NCBI GenBank assembly: GCA_029834535.1 | Contig: JAQMWT010000538.1 | Location: 62,001-126,000, forward strand | Origin: Chrysophaeum taylorii | Taxonomy: Eukaryota; Sar; Pelagophyceae; Pelagomonadales; Pelagomonadaceae | DNA length: 64,000 nucleotides | Reading direction: 5' to 3' | Part shown: piece after piece, positions 29,985-42,295 of the stretch | Layout: every line of letters begins with the position of its first letter | How positions within the stretch are numbered: the first letter of the stretch is position 1 | Made by a program: the position numbers and the translations under genes | The notes under the pieces: model-generated | Database searches by the model: none | Told to the model about the DNA's origin: nothing | The model's input: only the letters and a program-made list of their open reading frames with translations

Positions 29985-32477
29985 GCGGCGGCGGTCCGAC
30001 GACGACCCAACAACAACAACAACACCAACAACGCCAGCAGGCGGGCGAGGCGACGCAGGCGGCGGCGGCGACGAGCCCCGCGGGCGGCGGCGGCGGCGGC
30101 GGCCTCAAGGGCGAGGTCGGACTCCGAAACCTCGGAAACACGTGCTACATGAACGCCGTGATCCAGGCCCTCGCCCACGTCCCGCCCCTCCGAGAGTACT
30201 TCGCGAGCGGCGAATTCGCGTTCGACATCAACCTCTGCAGCAAGTTTGGCGCCAAAGGCGCGCTCGCGGCCGCCTTTGGCCAGCTCCTCCACCAGCTCTC
30301 TTCCTCCGACTCGGAAGCGGTGACCCCCGAGGCCTTCAAGCGAACGTTGTCGCAGTGGGACTCGACGTTCGCGGGCTACGCGCAGCAGGACGCGTCGGAA
30401 TTCCTCATCAAGCTCTTCGAGGGCCTCGGCGAAGACCTCAACCGCATCACCAACAAACCGTACCTCGAGAACCCCGACGTCACCTCGGACGGTACCGAGG
30501 AGGACGCCGCCGCCGCCGCCACTTTTTCCGAAGAAGACAAAGATAAGGCCGCCGAAATCGAGGCTTTGGTAGCCAACGAGTGTTGGAAGAACCACGCCAA
30601 GTCGCGCGAGGACCATCCCGTGACCGCGCTCTTCGGCGGCCAGTGCCGCCGCGAAATCTACTGCAACAAGAACGACCGCGAGCGCTCGGTCGGCTTCGAC
30701 GCCTTCTCCTCTCTCACGGTTCCGTTGTACGACGCCGAGACCACGAACGCGAATTCGACCGAGGAACTCGTCGACGTTCGCGTCAAGATCAGGTTCGCCA
30801 GGTCGCGGATCTGGCCGCTCGACGTCGTCGCGAGGGTCAACGCCGACGCTACCATCTCCGACGTCCTCGCCGAGTGCGCCAAGATCCGCCTCTGTTCGGA
30901 CGCGATCCTCAACTCCCCCGAGCTCACCGACGACCGCTACTACGAGAACCGGCGGCTCGTCTCGGAAATAGAAGACGACTTTGTCGTCGCGCCCGGCTGG
31001 AAGCGTCGCGCGTCGACGGACGCCGGAGCAGCCAAGCGCAGAGAATACGTCGCGCCGCTCCGGGCGGAAAACCTCGTCGCCATCCTGCCGCCCCTGGTCG
31101 CGTCGCCGACGGCGAACGACAAGGCCCTCGACGCGAGCACGCGACTCTTGATGCCGAGCGTAAAGATCCGCGAGTCGCCGATCGCTTTCGTCTACGCGGC
31201 GACGCATAGCCACCGCCTCGAGGTCTTCGAGACGCTCCCCGAGGTGTTGGAGCTCGACCCCCAGCGGTCCCAGTCCGTCTGCGTCCTCCTCCGGACCTTG
31301 GTCGACGTCGAGGCCTACTTCGTCGAGCCCTCGAGGCTCGCTTTTTTCGGCGACCCTTTCGTGGTTCGCATCGTTTCCGGAATCACGTCGGGCGCCTCGC
31401 TCCGACGCCAAATCTGGGAACACATCCGACCCTGGATGAACTCGGTCCCCGAGGACGACCTCCGCGACAGGCCCCGCCCGATATTCGACGTCCGAGCCTT
31501 CGCGGCGCGCGGCTCGGACCGCGAGCGCGCGGCGACCGCGACCCTCGCCGGTTCCGAAATGCTCCTCCCCGGCGGCGGCCGCCTCGTCCCCAACAACGAC
31601 GCCCCCCTCGTCAGCCGCGCCTCGGACTTTGACAGCTACCAGCTCGTCGTCGACGTCCCGAGGTCGGCGCGACGACGCTTCAACGACCGCTCGATGACCT
31701 TCTCGATGATTCACGAGACGTGCGCGCCCCCGCCTCCAAAGCCCCCGATCGCTCTCTCGGCTTGCGTCAAGTCCTACTGCGCCCCCGAGATCGTCACCAA
31801 GTACTCCAAGTCGGAGACAAAGCGCAACGGCGGCGAGTACACCGAGGCCGACCACACCAAGACGGTCTCCATCTGGCGACCCCCGCCCTTCCTCGCCCTC
31901 GTCCTCAAGCGCTTCATGGTCACCGACCGCGGCCGCAAGAGAAAGCTCTCGGAGCGCGTCGCCTTCCCGATCGAGGGCCTCGACCTCTCGGACTTTTGCC
32001 GCCGACCTCGCCCAGACAAGCACCCGCGACAACAACAGCAACCTCATCATCCTCCTCCTCCTGTTCTCGGAGGAGCACCAGACGAGGACGTGGATCCCGT
32101 CTACGACCTCGTGAGCGTCGTGAACCACTTTGGCGGCCTCGAGCACGGCCACTACACGTGCGCGGCGCGCCGCCTCGACAACGGCGGCTGGCTCGAGTTC
32201 GACGACAAGCGCGTCGAGAAACTCGATCTCGGCGACGTCTGCGACGACCCCGCCGCCTACGTCTTGGTCTACGCGAGACGAGACACGATGCGAGCGGCCA
32301 AAAACAAGCAGCCCCTCGACTACCTGCGCCGCCGCTTCGCCCGCGTCCACGACGTCAAGACGGACGTCGACGCCCTGCTCCGCCCGCCGCCGCCCCCGCC
32401 GCACCTCCAGCAACAACAGCCGACAGCTTTGCTGACGGCGGGCCCCGACCGCGGCCCCCCAAACGGCGGCGGCGGCG

Positions 32478-32514
<37 letters not shown>

Positions 32515-33352
32515 CGACGACGACGACGACGTCGTTGAGAATCCGCAGCCGGCGACGCCGCGCGCCCCGGTTGCCCAGCAGCGCATCTTGCAGGGACCCC
32601 ACGCGATCGTCTCCCACCAGGTCCGCGGCACGGCCGACCACGACTTCCACGACCGCGTCCAGTCGATAGCCCCGCCCGTTTCCGCGACCCACCTCGCTTC
32701 CGCAGCGCCCGTCGTGCCGGCGGCCGGAACGACGACCCACATCGTCTCCTCCTCGACGCCCCTCCGCGCGGCCAACCACCACCACCACCACCACCACCAC
32801 CGGATCCAGGACGGCATCGTCGGCACCACCGCTACGCCAGTCAAGCCCTTTGCCGACGCGAAAATCAACGGCGAGATCGTCGCCTCGCGCCAACTCGGCG
32901 GCGCCTCGTCCTCCTCGGAGCCCCGACGCCCGCGCCGCCGCGGCCACGACAACGACGACGAGAACCGCCGCCCCCTCGACGACGACGACGACGACGACGA
33001 CGACCAAGACGACGACCACCACCACCACCACCATCAAGACGACCGCCGCGTCCTTTCCTCGCGTACTGGCCTCGTCCACTCGCAGAAACGACTCGCCGCC
33101 GCCCCCCGCGGCGCCGAAACCAACGGCTTCGCCCCCCACCACCACGTAGGGCCCCTCGCTCCCCGACGACCCGACGACAACAAGCACTTCGCCGCCGACG
33201 ATCTCTACTGTCCGCGCGAACCCGAGCCCGAACCGGAACCGGAACCCGAACCGGAGCTCGAGCTCGAGCCCGAACCCGAACCCGAACCCGAACCGACCGA
33301 CGCCGCACGCTCGGGCGACACACGCATGACGAGCGAACCAGACCATTTCTGA
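27089..33352 (+). CDS. Giant ubiquitin-specific protease, USP32-like layout
   Basis: This intronless gene encodes 2,087 residues from ATG 27089. An EF-hand-like loop (LDSNGSGVAHSEEF, about 505-525) is followed by a DUSP-like domain (about 610-770: PWLRLWLDWTD, PIDASHLV, HKHDFELVSPALYDALVSWHG). Next comes a ubiquitin-like segment, then a USP catalytic domain from about 1010 to 1735. The Cys box is GLRNLGNTCYMNAVIQAL (Cys about 1019). The His box is HFGGLEHGHYTCA (His about 1688), then GWLEFDDKRVEK. A Cys protease removing ubiquitin is expected. The order EF-hand, DUSP, USP recalls USP32. The N-terminus, inter-domain linkers and C-terminus are Asp, His, Asn and Pro runs, ending in EPEPEP. The opposite strand is open by composition only. 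Confidence 0.85.
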
Positions 33353-34054
33353 GGAAGGAAGGAACGAAGGAAGGAAGGACCAGCCGCCGGTGTCGGTCCG
33401 TCACATAGAAAAGAAAAACAACGAGCGGATCAAAAAGAAGAAGAAAGAACTCTCGACGACGACCACTTGACTTGACTTGACTTGACTTGACTTGACTTGA
33501 CGACGACATCTACGTGGCGTGCCTTCTCGTGCGAGGCCCGTGTATGTTGTGCGAGGATAAAAACGTGATGGCGTCTCTCGTCGTCGTCGTCGTCGTCGTC
33601 GCCTCCAGATCAGATATCACGCCGCCTGCCCTGCCCGATCGACGACGCGGCCCACTGGGCCGCGCGCGGAGCTCACCTTGTTTTGATCAGTGTGTCCTCC
33701 CCTCCCTTCTTCCCTTGTCGACAGCAGGCGCGTCAAAAAAACGAAAAAAAAACAATCACCCACGAGCCCCCGATTTTTTTCGATTCGTTCAAAAAATTCA
33801 CTTCTTCTCCGAGAGTGTGTCTCTTCGTCTTTTCTGCTTCCGAAATGAATGAACGAACGAACGAATCAGAATGAAGGAGGGGGTCTATACTCGTAAGCAA
33901 GCAATCAACTAAAAAAAAAGCAAATAACGGACGGACAGGATACAGGAGTACATCAGGACCGGACCACGTGAAAAAAGGTCAAGTCGTTGTAGAAAACGAG
34001 AAAAGAATCGAGGAGTCGAAAAAAATAAATAAAAAATAATATCCAGCAGGCACG
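33353..34054. other. Spacer with (TTGAC)n array
   Basis: A perfect TTGAC pentamer array lies at about 33466-33501, with A/T-rich tracts up to the CDPK start. No gene is seen. The region likely contains the USP 3' UTR and the CDPK promoter. Confidence 0.5.
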
Positions 34055-36688
34055 ATGGAGGCCACAACTACGAGCTCCTCCTCGATCTCCGAGGTGGCGA
34101 AGACGCTGTGGGAGCTGGAGGCGCAGGCGTGCGGTGCGACGCTGTCGTCGACGATGCCGTTGAACGTGGCGGCGTACCTGCGGCGCGCGGCCGAGCTGCT
34201 GCGCAGCGAAGACAGCGAGGACGTGGCCGCCGGGTGCGAGGTGTCCGAGCAGCGCTACGTGCTCGCGCGGTGCGCGGCGCAGTGCGCCCTCCAGGCGTGC
34301 GAGCAGATGTGCCGCGCGCCCTCGCGCAAGAAGACCAAGGCCGAGGCGGCGGGGGCGCTCATGCTGTTCACGGAGGCGTTGCGCGCGTCGATCGACAAGC
34401 TCGACCGCACGGTCGATTGGGCGGCGCCACCCCGGCCTTTGGCGCGGAAAAAGCGGCCGTCCTCGCCGGAGCGGCGGCCCGGCAAGAAGGTCGACCGGGT
34501 CGCAGCGGAGCGGTTTCTGGTGCTGGACGAGACGACGCGCGCGCGGCGAGGGTACACGTCGACGTACGAGGCGTTCGCGGCGTTTTGCGGCGGCGGCCGG
34601 TGTGACGCGGCGGCGTGCTGCCGCGCCGAGAACAACGCGAGCGGGCTGGACCAGGTGATCTTGCCGCGGGGGGCCGAGGTCGCGCGCGAAGCCGCCGCCG
34701 TCGGCGAGCTGCCGTCGTCGGCGCGCTTTTTGCTCGAATCGACGGCCAAGGCGCTGCTCTCGGCGGCCGAAGGCGCGGTGGCAACGAAGAGCCGCGGGAC
34801 GGCGGCCCGGCAGTTCCAGCGAGCCGCGCTCCACCTCGAGATTCTGCGACTCTTGGGGGGACGCCCCCTGAACGCGCCGTTGGAGGAGTCGCGACGGTAC
34901 GCGCGGTGGCGCGCGCGTCACCTGTCTCACGTTCTGGAAAACGTCGTCCTCGAACACGGGCCCGAGGATCCGCGGACCTTCGAGGATGTGTACGAGCGGC
35001 CGCCGGACGAGAAGGTGTTGGGGAAGGGCGGGTACGGGATCGTGTTCCGCGCGCGGCGCCGCGTCGACGGCGTCGACTTCGCGTGCAAGCAGCTCGACCT
35101 CGGTCGTTTGAGCTCGTCGGGCCTCGCGCAGCTCCACGAGGAAGTCAACGCGATGCGCCGCCTCGACCACCCACACATCTGCCGCCTGGTCGAGGTCTTT
35201 TACTCGGAGCGCCGCCGCTGCTACCTTGTGATGGAACTCTGCCGCGGCCGCGAGCTCTTCGACGCTCTCGACCGCAAGTGCGCCAAGGCCGGCCGTCCGG
35301 TTCGCGTTTTCTCGGAGCGACGCGTTGCCGAGCTCGCGCGCCAGATGCTCGGGGCCGTCAGGTACATGCACGAGCGCGGGGTCGCCCACCGCGACGTCAA
35401 GCTCGAGAACTGGCTCTTCGACATCGACGACGCCGAAGGCTCGGCTCACCTCAAGCTCGTGGATTTTGGTTTGGCGAAAGTATTCGCCCGCCAGCACTCG
35501 ATGCGAGCGCCATCCGACCAATCCTTCGAGGACCGCGTCGGCTCGGCCTACTACTGCGCCCCCGAGGTGTTGAGGGGGGACTACGACAAACGATGCGACC
35601 TCTGGAGTCTCGGGGTCATCGTCTACATGCTCCTCTGCGGCGCCCCGCCCTTCTGGGGGGCGAACGATAAGGAAATTCTCAGGCGCGTCAGAAGTCACCC
35701 CCTCGCCTTTCCCGACGAGCTCTGGAGCGGCGTCTCCGCGACGGCCATATCCTTCGTCTCGGGCCTTCTGGAGCGCGATGTCGACCGACGTTTCTCCGCT
35801 CAGCGCGCTCTATCGCACGACTTCGTCGTCGCCAGAGACAGCCTCGCGACCGTCGCGATGGAAGGCGTCGAGTGGATCGGCGAACAGATCGACGACTACC
35901 TCCAGCTCACGCCCCAACCCACCGAACCCACCTTGCTCGACGCCCTCCGCCGCTTCGCCAAGCTCGACGCTCTCGAAAAGCTCGCCGTCGAGCTCGCCGC
36001 CGCCTTGATGCCGCCGGAACGGCTCGTCAGACTCCGCGACGATTTTCTCCTCGCCGACAAGGACGGCGACGGCACCTTGTCCTTCGACGAGCTCAAGGGC
36101 GCTTTGCTGGCCGAAGCCAAAAAGGCTCCCACCAAGTCTCTCGTCCTCTCCTCCTCCTTCTCGGACGTCATGATGCTCGGACACCAATCCCACCAACAAA
36201 ACGAGCTCGACTCGCGCGAAATCGACAACCTCTTTCAGGCCGTCAACGTCGACGGCACGAACCGCATCGGCTACCGAGAGTTTGCCGCCGCGGCCTTGTC
36301 TAGACGCGTCGACCTCGACGACCAGGCCCTCCACGCCGCCTTCGACGCCATCGACTCCGAGGGCCTCGGCTACATCACGCCCCAGGCCGTCAAGGCGACC
36401 ATCGGCGTCGACAACCTAGGTGACGCCGACCTCGCGGATATCGTGCGTGGGAGGACGAGAGAGACTTTTCTTACTTTTTCTCCCAGGAGCAAGCCCTCCG
36501 CGCTGCGGACTCGGACGGCGACGGCCGGGTCGACATCGTCGACTTCCTCGACTACATCAAATCCGTGCGTCCTCCGATTGGTTTTTTTCTTTCTCTTGTC
36601 TCATTTTTTTTTTCCGTACTACTAGGCTCGCATCCGCAAACTCCAAATCTCCGCCGACGCGACGACCGACACCCCCGCAGCTTTATGA
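34055..36688 (+). CDS. Calcium-dependent protein kinase (CDPK)
   Basis: The protein has 842 residues. An N-terminal helical region of about 310 residues has no recognised domain. The kinase domain (about 318-590) has GKGGYGIV, FACKQL, HRDVKLEN, DFGLAK, YYCAPEVLRG and DLWSLGVIVYMLL. Four EF-hands follow: DKDGDGTLSFDEL, NVDGTNRIGYREF, DSEGLGYITPQA (weaker ligands) and DSDGDGRVDIVDF. The last lies on a 78-base exon between two introns (36443-36486, 44 bases; 36565-36625, 61 bases, both GTGCGT donors). Splicing gives DIV-EQALRAADSDGDG and IKS-ARIRKLQ and ends at TGA 36686-36688. It would couple Ca signals to Ser/Thr phosphorylation. Without splicing the fourth EF-hand is lost. Confidence 0.92.
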
Positions 36689-37111
36689 ATAAATATGTCC
36701 CGCGCGTTTTTTTTGTGTTTTTCGTCCTTCTAATAATGAATGCCCCGGGGTGTGGTGTGTGCTGCGGCCTGCCTCCTCGGAGGTCTGTGAAGGTCGACTC
36801 CTAAGAGAGGGGTGTGTGTGTGTGTGGTGCGTGAAGGATGTGGGTGGTTTTTTGGGGTAGGAGGGATGTGCCCGGCGGGCGTAGATAAGTCTGCGGGACC
36901 TAGTCGGGGTCATCGCCGAGTCCTGGGGCAGGCGAAGAAGAGAGGACGGGCCCCGCCCGGAGGTCGTATATACATGCTGCCGCCGGACGTATGTGCGACG
37001 AAGGGTGACGTCCTGCTGGGATCGGGCGGCCTCGGCGGGGCTCCCCGAGGCGGCGGCGACGCGGGTGAGGGCACGGCGAGCCCGGGTTTCAATGCGTTGG
37101 CGATCCCCCAC

Positions 37112-40100
37112 TCACGGTAGATGCGGCGAGTTTTTTTTGGGCCGCCTTTGCCTCTGTGAAGTTGGCGCAGCCGCTTGCCACCCAGGTTCGCGCAGCGATG
37201 CGCTCTGCGCATATGTTTGGGCGAGGCCGTGGCACGCCGCGCTGGCCTCACCGAAGGCACCAAAGACGAGGCCGGCGACGGTGCCGTAGCTACGTAGCCG
37301 CTGTTCGACAGGGCCCAAGAAGCCAGGCGGTGGTGCTGTACCCGGCTGGGGGATGATGGCGTCGATGCCGCGGGCGTGAGCGAGGTATTCGGAGTGGACT
37401 TGCGCTGCGCGCCGATCGACGGGCGACGGGTGGGAGGGATGGAGGGCGTGGGTGGTGTACAACGAACCCCAAGCGAGGGTTTTTGAGGTCGTAGAGTTGC
37501 GCCTTGTTGTCGAGCGTGGTGAGGATGTCTGGGACGACTTGGCGTCGGGCGAGATTGCCTCGGTACCGGCCGTAGAGGCGCGTGCGAACGGTAGGGGCGA
37601 CGACGTCCGCAAAGATGCCGAAAACCTCGGACAGGGCTGGGATGCCGGCCTCTTTGACGATGCAGAGGACGCACTCGAGGAGGCCGTCATGCCAGGTGGT
37701 CCGCGCTCCTCCGCGGTTGACAAGGTTGGCCTGCGTGAGAAGCACCTTGCCGTGAGCGTCGAGAACGACGTCAGTGCCCAGAATGCGAGTGCCCACGAGG
37801 CCCGAACAAGCTGGAGAGGGGTAGCCAAAGTACTGGGCACACATCTCAGCCCAACAGCGGTTGGGGATTTGAAGGGAGGAGCTGGGCCACGAGCTGATGA
37901 ACGTGGTCGAGCAGCGATCCCATGAGGACGCCGCTACTCGAAGTGCATCGGTTATGGGAAGGGTGGCCGCAAGGCGCTGGAGTGCAGTGGCCCGAGCTGT
38001 CTCGCGCTGGGAGGTTAGAGCACGCTGGAGTTGGGGTATGAGCACGGGTGTCGAGACGGTGGGGTCGACGAGGACGCCCATGGAGACGAATTCGTGGGAG
38101 AGTGGAAAGTCGACGAGACGAACGTTGGCGCGGTCGCCGGAACCAGCGCCGCCGTGGGAAGCCAGCGTGGTACGGAGATCAGCCCGAAGTCCGTCCCACG
38201 GAGTCTCGAGTGCTCGCCCCAGGCGACAACCGGATGCGAGGAGGTGGTGCCAACGGTGCAACTCGTTACGTGTGCGAAAAGAAGTGGTACCCAGGACCGA
38301 GGCGAGGCGGGGGAGGTAGCCAGGGACCTCCACGGCACCCGTAGGATCACGAAGGTCGATGGGAGGGCCTGGGCCGCCGTGCCAACAAAGGCGGCGGGGC
38401 TGAGGTCGGCGCAGGAGCGAATGCCGCCACCCCCACTTCGAGCAGGAAGGCGGAGGCGTTGGAGGACGATGCCGGTGGAGTCAAAAACCTGACGCTGCTC
38501 AGCGCCAAGTGCTGTGTGGCGACGAAGCTGAGGACGGCAACGTCGAAGCGGCGCAGCGCGCTCAAGGCATTGGTGGGGTAGCAGTGTTGCGCGAGGTAGT
38601 CCATGCGCGGGGCGATGCAGTAGCGGCCCAACGAGTACATGCAGTGAAGGGAGACGTTCTGGAGCTTGGTGCGAATGGTGCTCATGTAGCTCACCTGAGC
38701 GTCAACCTCGCGTTGCAAGGTAGCTTCGACATAGGCATCTCCGGCGTGTCCGGGCGAGCCGATGGGCACACCGTAGATTACGAGGCCGTCGGCGACAACG
38801 GGGATACCAGCAAGAGTGCGAGTGCCGTCCTGCGCAACTTGGACGTGGTCGTGAACATCGGGGTGATCGAGAAGACCCATGCCAAGTGCCGGACAGAACG
38901 CCACGCACTTGTCGAGGCGGAGCTCCTCGCCGCTAGCTTGGATGTCGCGGGCGTACTGCAGGAGGGCGTCGACAACCTCACGAGGGGAACCAGAGATTAC
39001 GCCGCCGTCCATGCCAAATCGTGCGTAGCCGGCACATGAACGTAAGCGGGTGTCAAGGGCCTGTGCGGCGTCATGCGTTGCCTGACAGTACGCCGGTGGA
39101 TAGGTGGGGTCGCCTTGCTGGCCGCCTTCTTGAGAGTCGAAGGGGGCGCGATCGAGGCCGGTGGGGCCATGGAGGGCCACCCAGGATGCCGGCCGTAATT
39201 GCTTGAACATAAAGTGGCCAAAGGCACGCAGCTTAGCGTTGGCGTGGTTTGCGAGTTTGTCCACGACGGTCCGGCGCTTGAGCTCGTTGAAGGCGTTGCG
39301 TTTGTCCAGCTTGATGATGACCTGGTCGGGGTACTGCTCCGCATGGGTGCGGACGCCAAAGACGAGGCGCGAGGGGCCGCCCTTGACCCCGACGGCAACG
39401 TTGATCGGGTACAGTGCCTCGGAGATCTCGGAGTGGAGGCTACGCACAAGGCACCGTCCAGTGGCACGGCGGCGGACGGTGCCAATGTCGATAGGTCGAA
39501 CGTCAGGTGCTTGGTTAGAGCTCCACGAACGAACAAGGTCTCAAGGTTGTCGATTTTGTCCATCGCCGAGCGTGCCTTGACGTTGCTCGGGAAGGGCTGG
39601 GCGAAAACGGAGAGGAATTCATTGCGGCACTGGTCGGGGCCCACACCAGCCTTCGGCCGGAGCGTGCGGTAAGTTTCACGCAGGGCGACCGAGAGTGTGG
39701 CGAGCCCTTGCGGGTGGATGGGGAAAGTGTGAAGGTCCTCCTTGCGAGCAGGATGTTTGGACACGAGTTGGCGCAAGACGTCAGGGTGGCATGGGTCGGC
39801 GATGCCCAGGCTGGTGAGAATACGGCATGCCCGAGAGAGGTCGCCAGATTCAGCGAGTCGCAATGCACGAAGTGCGTCCGCGTCATCGTCCGGGGCCGCC
39901 CGTGAGCGTACATGGGAGCGCACGCGAGTCACGTCGTGGAGGTAGCCGTCAATGAGGAGGTCGTAACGCCCAGCGGCGAAGGCTGCAAAGCGGTCAGTGA
40001 GCACGTCGGGCCGACGGGCGCCGCCTCGTGGTGCTCGCCGAAGAAGTAGGCTGTGAAGGCTCATGTACCAAAGGAGGGCACGGTCACGAGCGGTATCGGA

Positions 40101-40136
40101 AGTGGCGTCTTCAAACCACGAACACACCTCGGCCAT
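37112..40136 (-). pseudogene. Retrotransposon ORF2: reverse transcriptase plus nuclease, inactive
   Basis: From ATG 40136: SRACRILTSLGIADP...LVSKHPARKED and LRPKAGVGPDQCRNEFLS; a frame change near 39500; DVRPIDIGTVRRRATGRCL; RT motif A IIKLDKRNAFNELKR; motif B EGGQQGDPTYPPAYC; motif C region RFGMDGGVISGSP. Motif C should have two Asp; the second is Gly (GGC, 39004-39006), so the polymerase is predicted dead even apart from frame changes near 38340 and 37470. The C-terminal half carries VVPDILTTLDNKAQLYDLK (37480-37545), a PD-x(n)-DxK nuclease signature, then VHSEYLAHARGID and VAGLVFGAFGEASAACH. Confidence 0.75.
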
Positions 40137-40160
40137 TGCGCTCGCCCATGCCTCGCGGAA

Positions 40161-42295
40161 TTAGGCGGGAATGTTGCGAATGCACGAGCACGGCGATATA
40201 ATGAGGTCTTTGATGGAGACCTCGTCGATCGCAGAGCGCAAATCGCCGAGGTCACGTGGACGGCGTGTCGGGAGGGAGGGGGCTGGCCCGGATGACGTAG
40301 GGTGGACGGGGGCGACAGACGGTGGCGCCGAATGTGACCGTGGCCCAATGGGAGAAATGCCAGGAGACGCGCTCGTGGAGGCTGCTGCCGTGAGAGGGGT
40401 GTTGCGGTGGCTGGTGGCAGGGGCAGGGGCAGGGGCGCGGCGGTTGCCGGCGGCAGCGGCGGGGGTGGAGGGGGTGCTAGTAGTGGAGGTGTTGCGGGTG
40501 CCAGCAGCAGGGGTGTTGCGGTTGTCTGTTGCATTCGCAGTGCGGTTGCCAGACGCAGTGGTGCGGCGGTTGCCAGCGGGAGGGGTGGTAGGGGTGTTGC
40601 GGGTGCCCGTGGATCGCGTGCGGGCGCCAATGTGGGAGAGGCGGGCGGCATGGGCAGCTTGGGCAGCGTGGGCGGCAGCGCGATAGGCGAGGTAAGCGTC
40701 GGCGTTGGCAGCAGCGGCGGCGGCCCGTCCCGCGTCGAGTTGGAATGCCGCAGCAGCGGCAGCAGCAGCGTGCATAGCGGCGAGATGGCGTTCCGCAGCA
40801 GCAGCGGCTCGAGCGGCAAGGGCAGCGTCGCGCATACGCGCTCGAATGCGATATCGGGCGCTGGTGGCGGCAAGGGCTGCAGCAAGTGGGAAAATGCGAT
40901 GGGGTGCGGCATCGCGGACCTGGGGGAGAGGGTGCACAGACACCCAGCGTTGATGAGGGCGGACCATGCGTATAGGACTGCGGCAGTTGGGGCACGGCGG
41001 AAGGCGCCACGTCAGGTTCGCCTTGGTCGCCGGCGAGGTTGCTTAGCGCCCACCGACCAACGCAGACGCGGTGCAGGACCACGCGACAGCGGCGGACTTG
41101 GCCACGGGTAAAGCAAGGGCTGGAGCATATAGGACAAGCGCGGTCTCGTAGGTAGCTGACATAGCGGCCAGCCGTGTGGCGCAGGAAGCGGCGGATGATT
41201 GCCAGGGATCGACGAGCTCGTAATCGCTTCCAGGCTCGAAATTGGCGCTGAAGAAGGGCCGCCGCGTAGTGGAGTGGCGGGCCAGGAGTCTGGCGCAAGG
41301 CCGCGACGCGGTTCTGCCGGGCTGCACGTGCTTGAGCGTGTTGAGCGCGGGTGCGTATAACGCGGGCGACATCCGGATGTGCAGAGTTGGTGCATGCGCG
41401 TGAAGGCGAGGCAGATAGCGGCGGCTGAGGGGTAGGTGACGGGCCCGAGGGTGGCGAGGAATTTGGCGTGGGTGTGGCAGACACCGGGGAAGTACTGGTG
41501 GCAGTGGGTGCGACGGACTGTGTGGGCGTAGCAGGTGAGCGACGGGCACGGTGGTGCTGCCGAGCGCGAACAAAGCGCTGAAGACGGATCGCGGCGGTGT
41601 GACGTGGCTGACCAGGAGCGCGGCGCAGGGCCGCAACGAGGTTCTGTCGGGCAGCACGTGCAAGAGTATGCTGAGCGCGACTTCGGGCAGTACGAGCGGT
41701 GGACGAGAAAGTAGACTGCTGAGCAGGGTTCGGAGGCAGAGCCGGCTGTGGTGGCTGAGGGGGAGTTGACGAGCTCTGGGTCGCGGAGGCGGGCGGCGAG
41801 TGAGCCGGTGTGGCCACAGCAGACGACGGAGGGCTTTTGGTAGCGAGAGCTGCCTGGGGTTGAGTCCGTGCGCGAAACTGGCGCTGGAGAAGAGTCGCAG
41901 CATGGTGGCGAGACTGACCAGGATCTTGGCGCCGAGCTGCGAACGAGGTTCAGCCGGGCTGCACGCGCCTGAGCGTGTAGATGTTGGGTGCGTGCAGCGC
42001 GGGCGGCCGCTGGCAAAGTGGGATGGGTGCAGGCTCGAGCACGATCGGTAGGCAAGGCGTGGAGACGCGGTAGGGGGGCGTGCGACGAGCCAGGAGCCTC
42101 GACAGAGGGCGAAGGCGTTGGCGTGGGTGCGGGAGATGGCGGAGACATGTCAGGGGCAGCGGTGTGCGGAACCGGTGGCGAAGGATGGTCGACCTCAAGG
42201 TCCATGTCCGTGCCGGTGGGAAGAGGGTGTGTGCCAGACGAGGGGAGGTTCTCGGCGGCAATGTGGGTGGACATGAAGGACGGTTCGAGGTCCAT
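40161..42295 (-). pseudogene. Retrotransposon ORF1: IQ-like repeats and RING finger
   Basis: Starts at ATG 42295 (MDLEPSFMST). Three copies of a ~50-residue unit follow (about 42000-41845, 41700-41545, 41360-41205): RAQHAQARAARQNRVAALR, then AALLQRQFRAWKRLRAR, with Pro/Ser linkers. The helices resemble IQ calmodulin-binding motifs. A RING-type finger comes next: CPICSSPC...LHRVCVGRW in one frame and LPPCPNCRSPI in another, so a frame change near 41020 splits the zinc site. An Ala-rich helix and a Thr/Pro tail end at 40161. Another frame change falls in the first IQ-like unit near 41930. Confidence 0.6.

Noticed and set aside
27038-33346. 2,102-codon open frame on the minus strand opposite the USP gene
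   Set aside because: The plus strand carries catalytic USP boxes. The minus frame is Val/Arg/Gly-rich low complexity, produced by GC-rich codon bias of the gene opposite.
33953-35698. 581-codon minus-strand frame opposite the CDPK
   Set aside because: Arg/His/Leu-rich antisense of the kinase domain; no motif.
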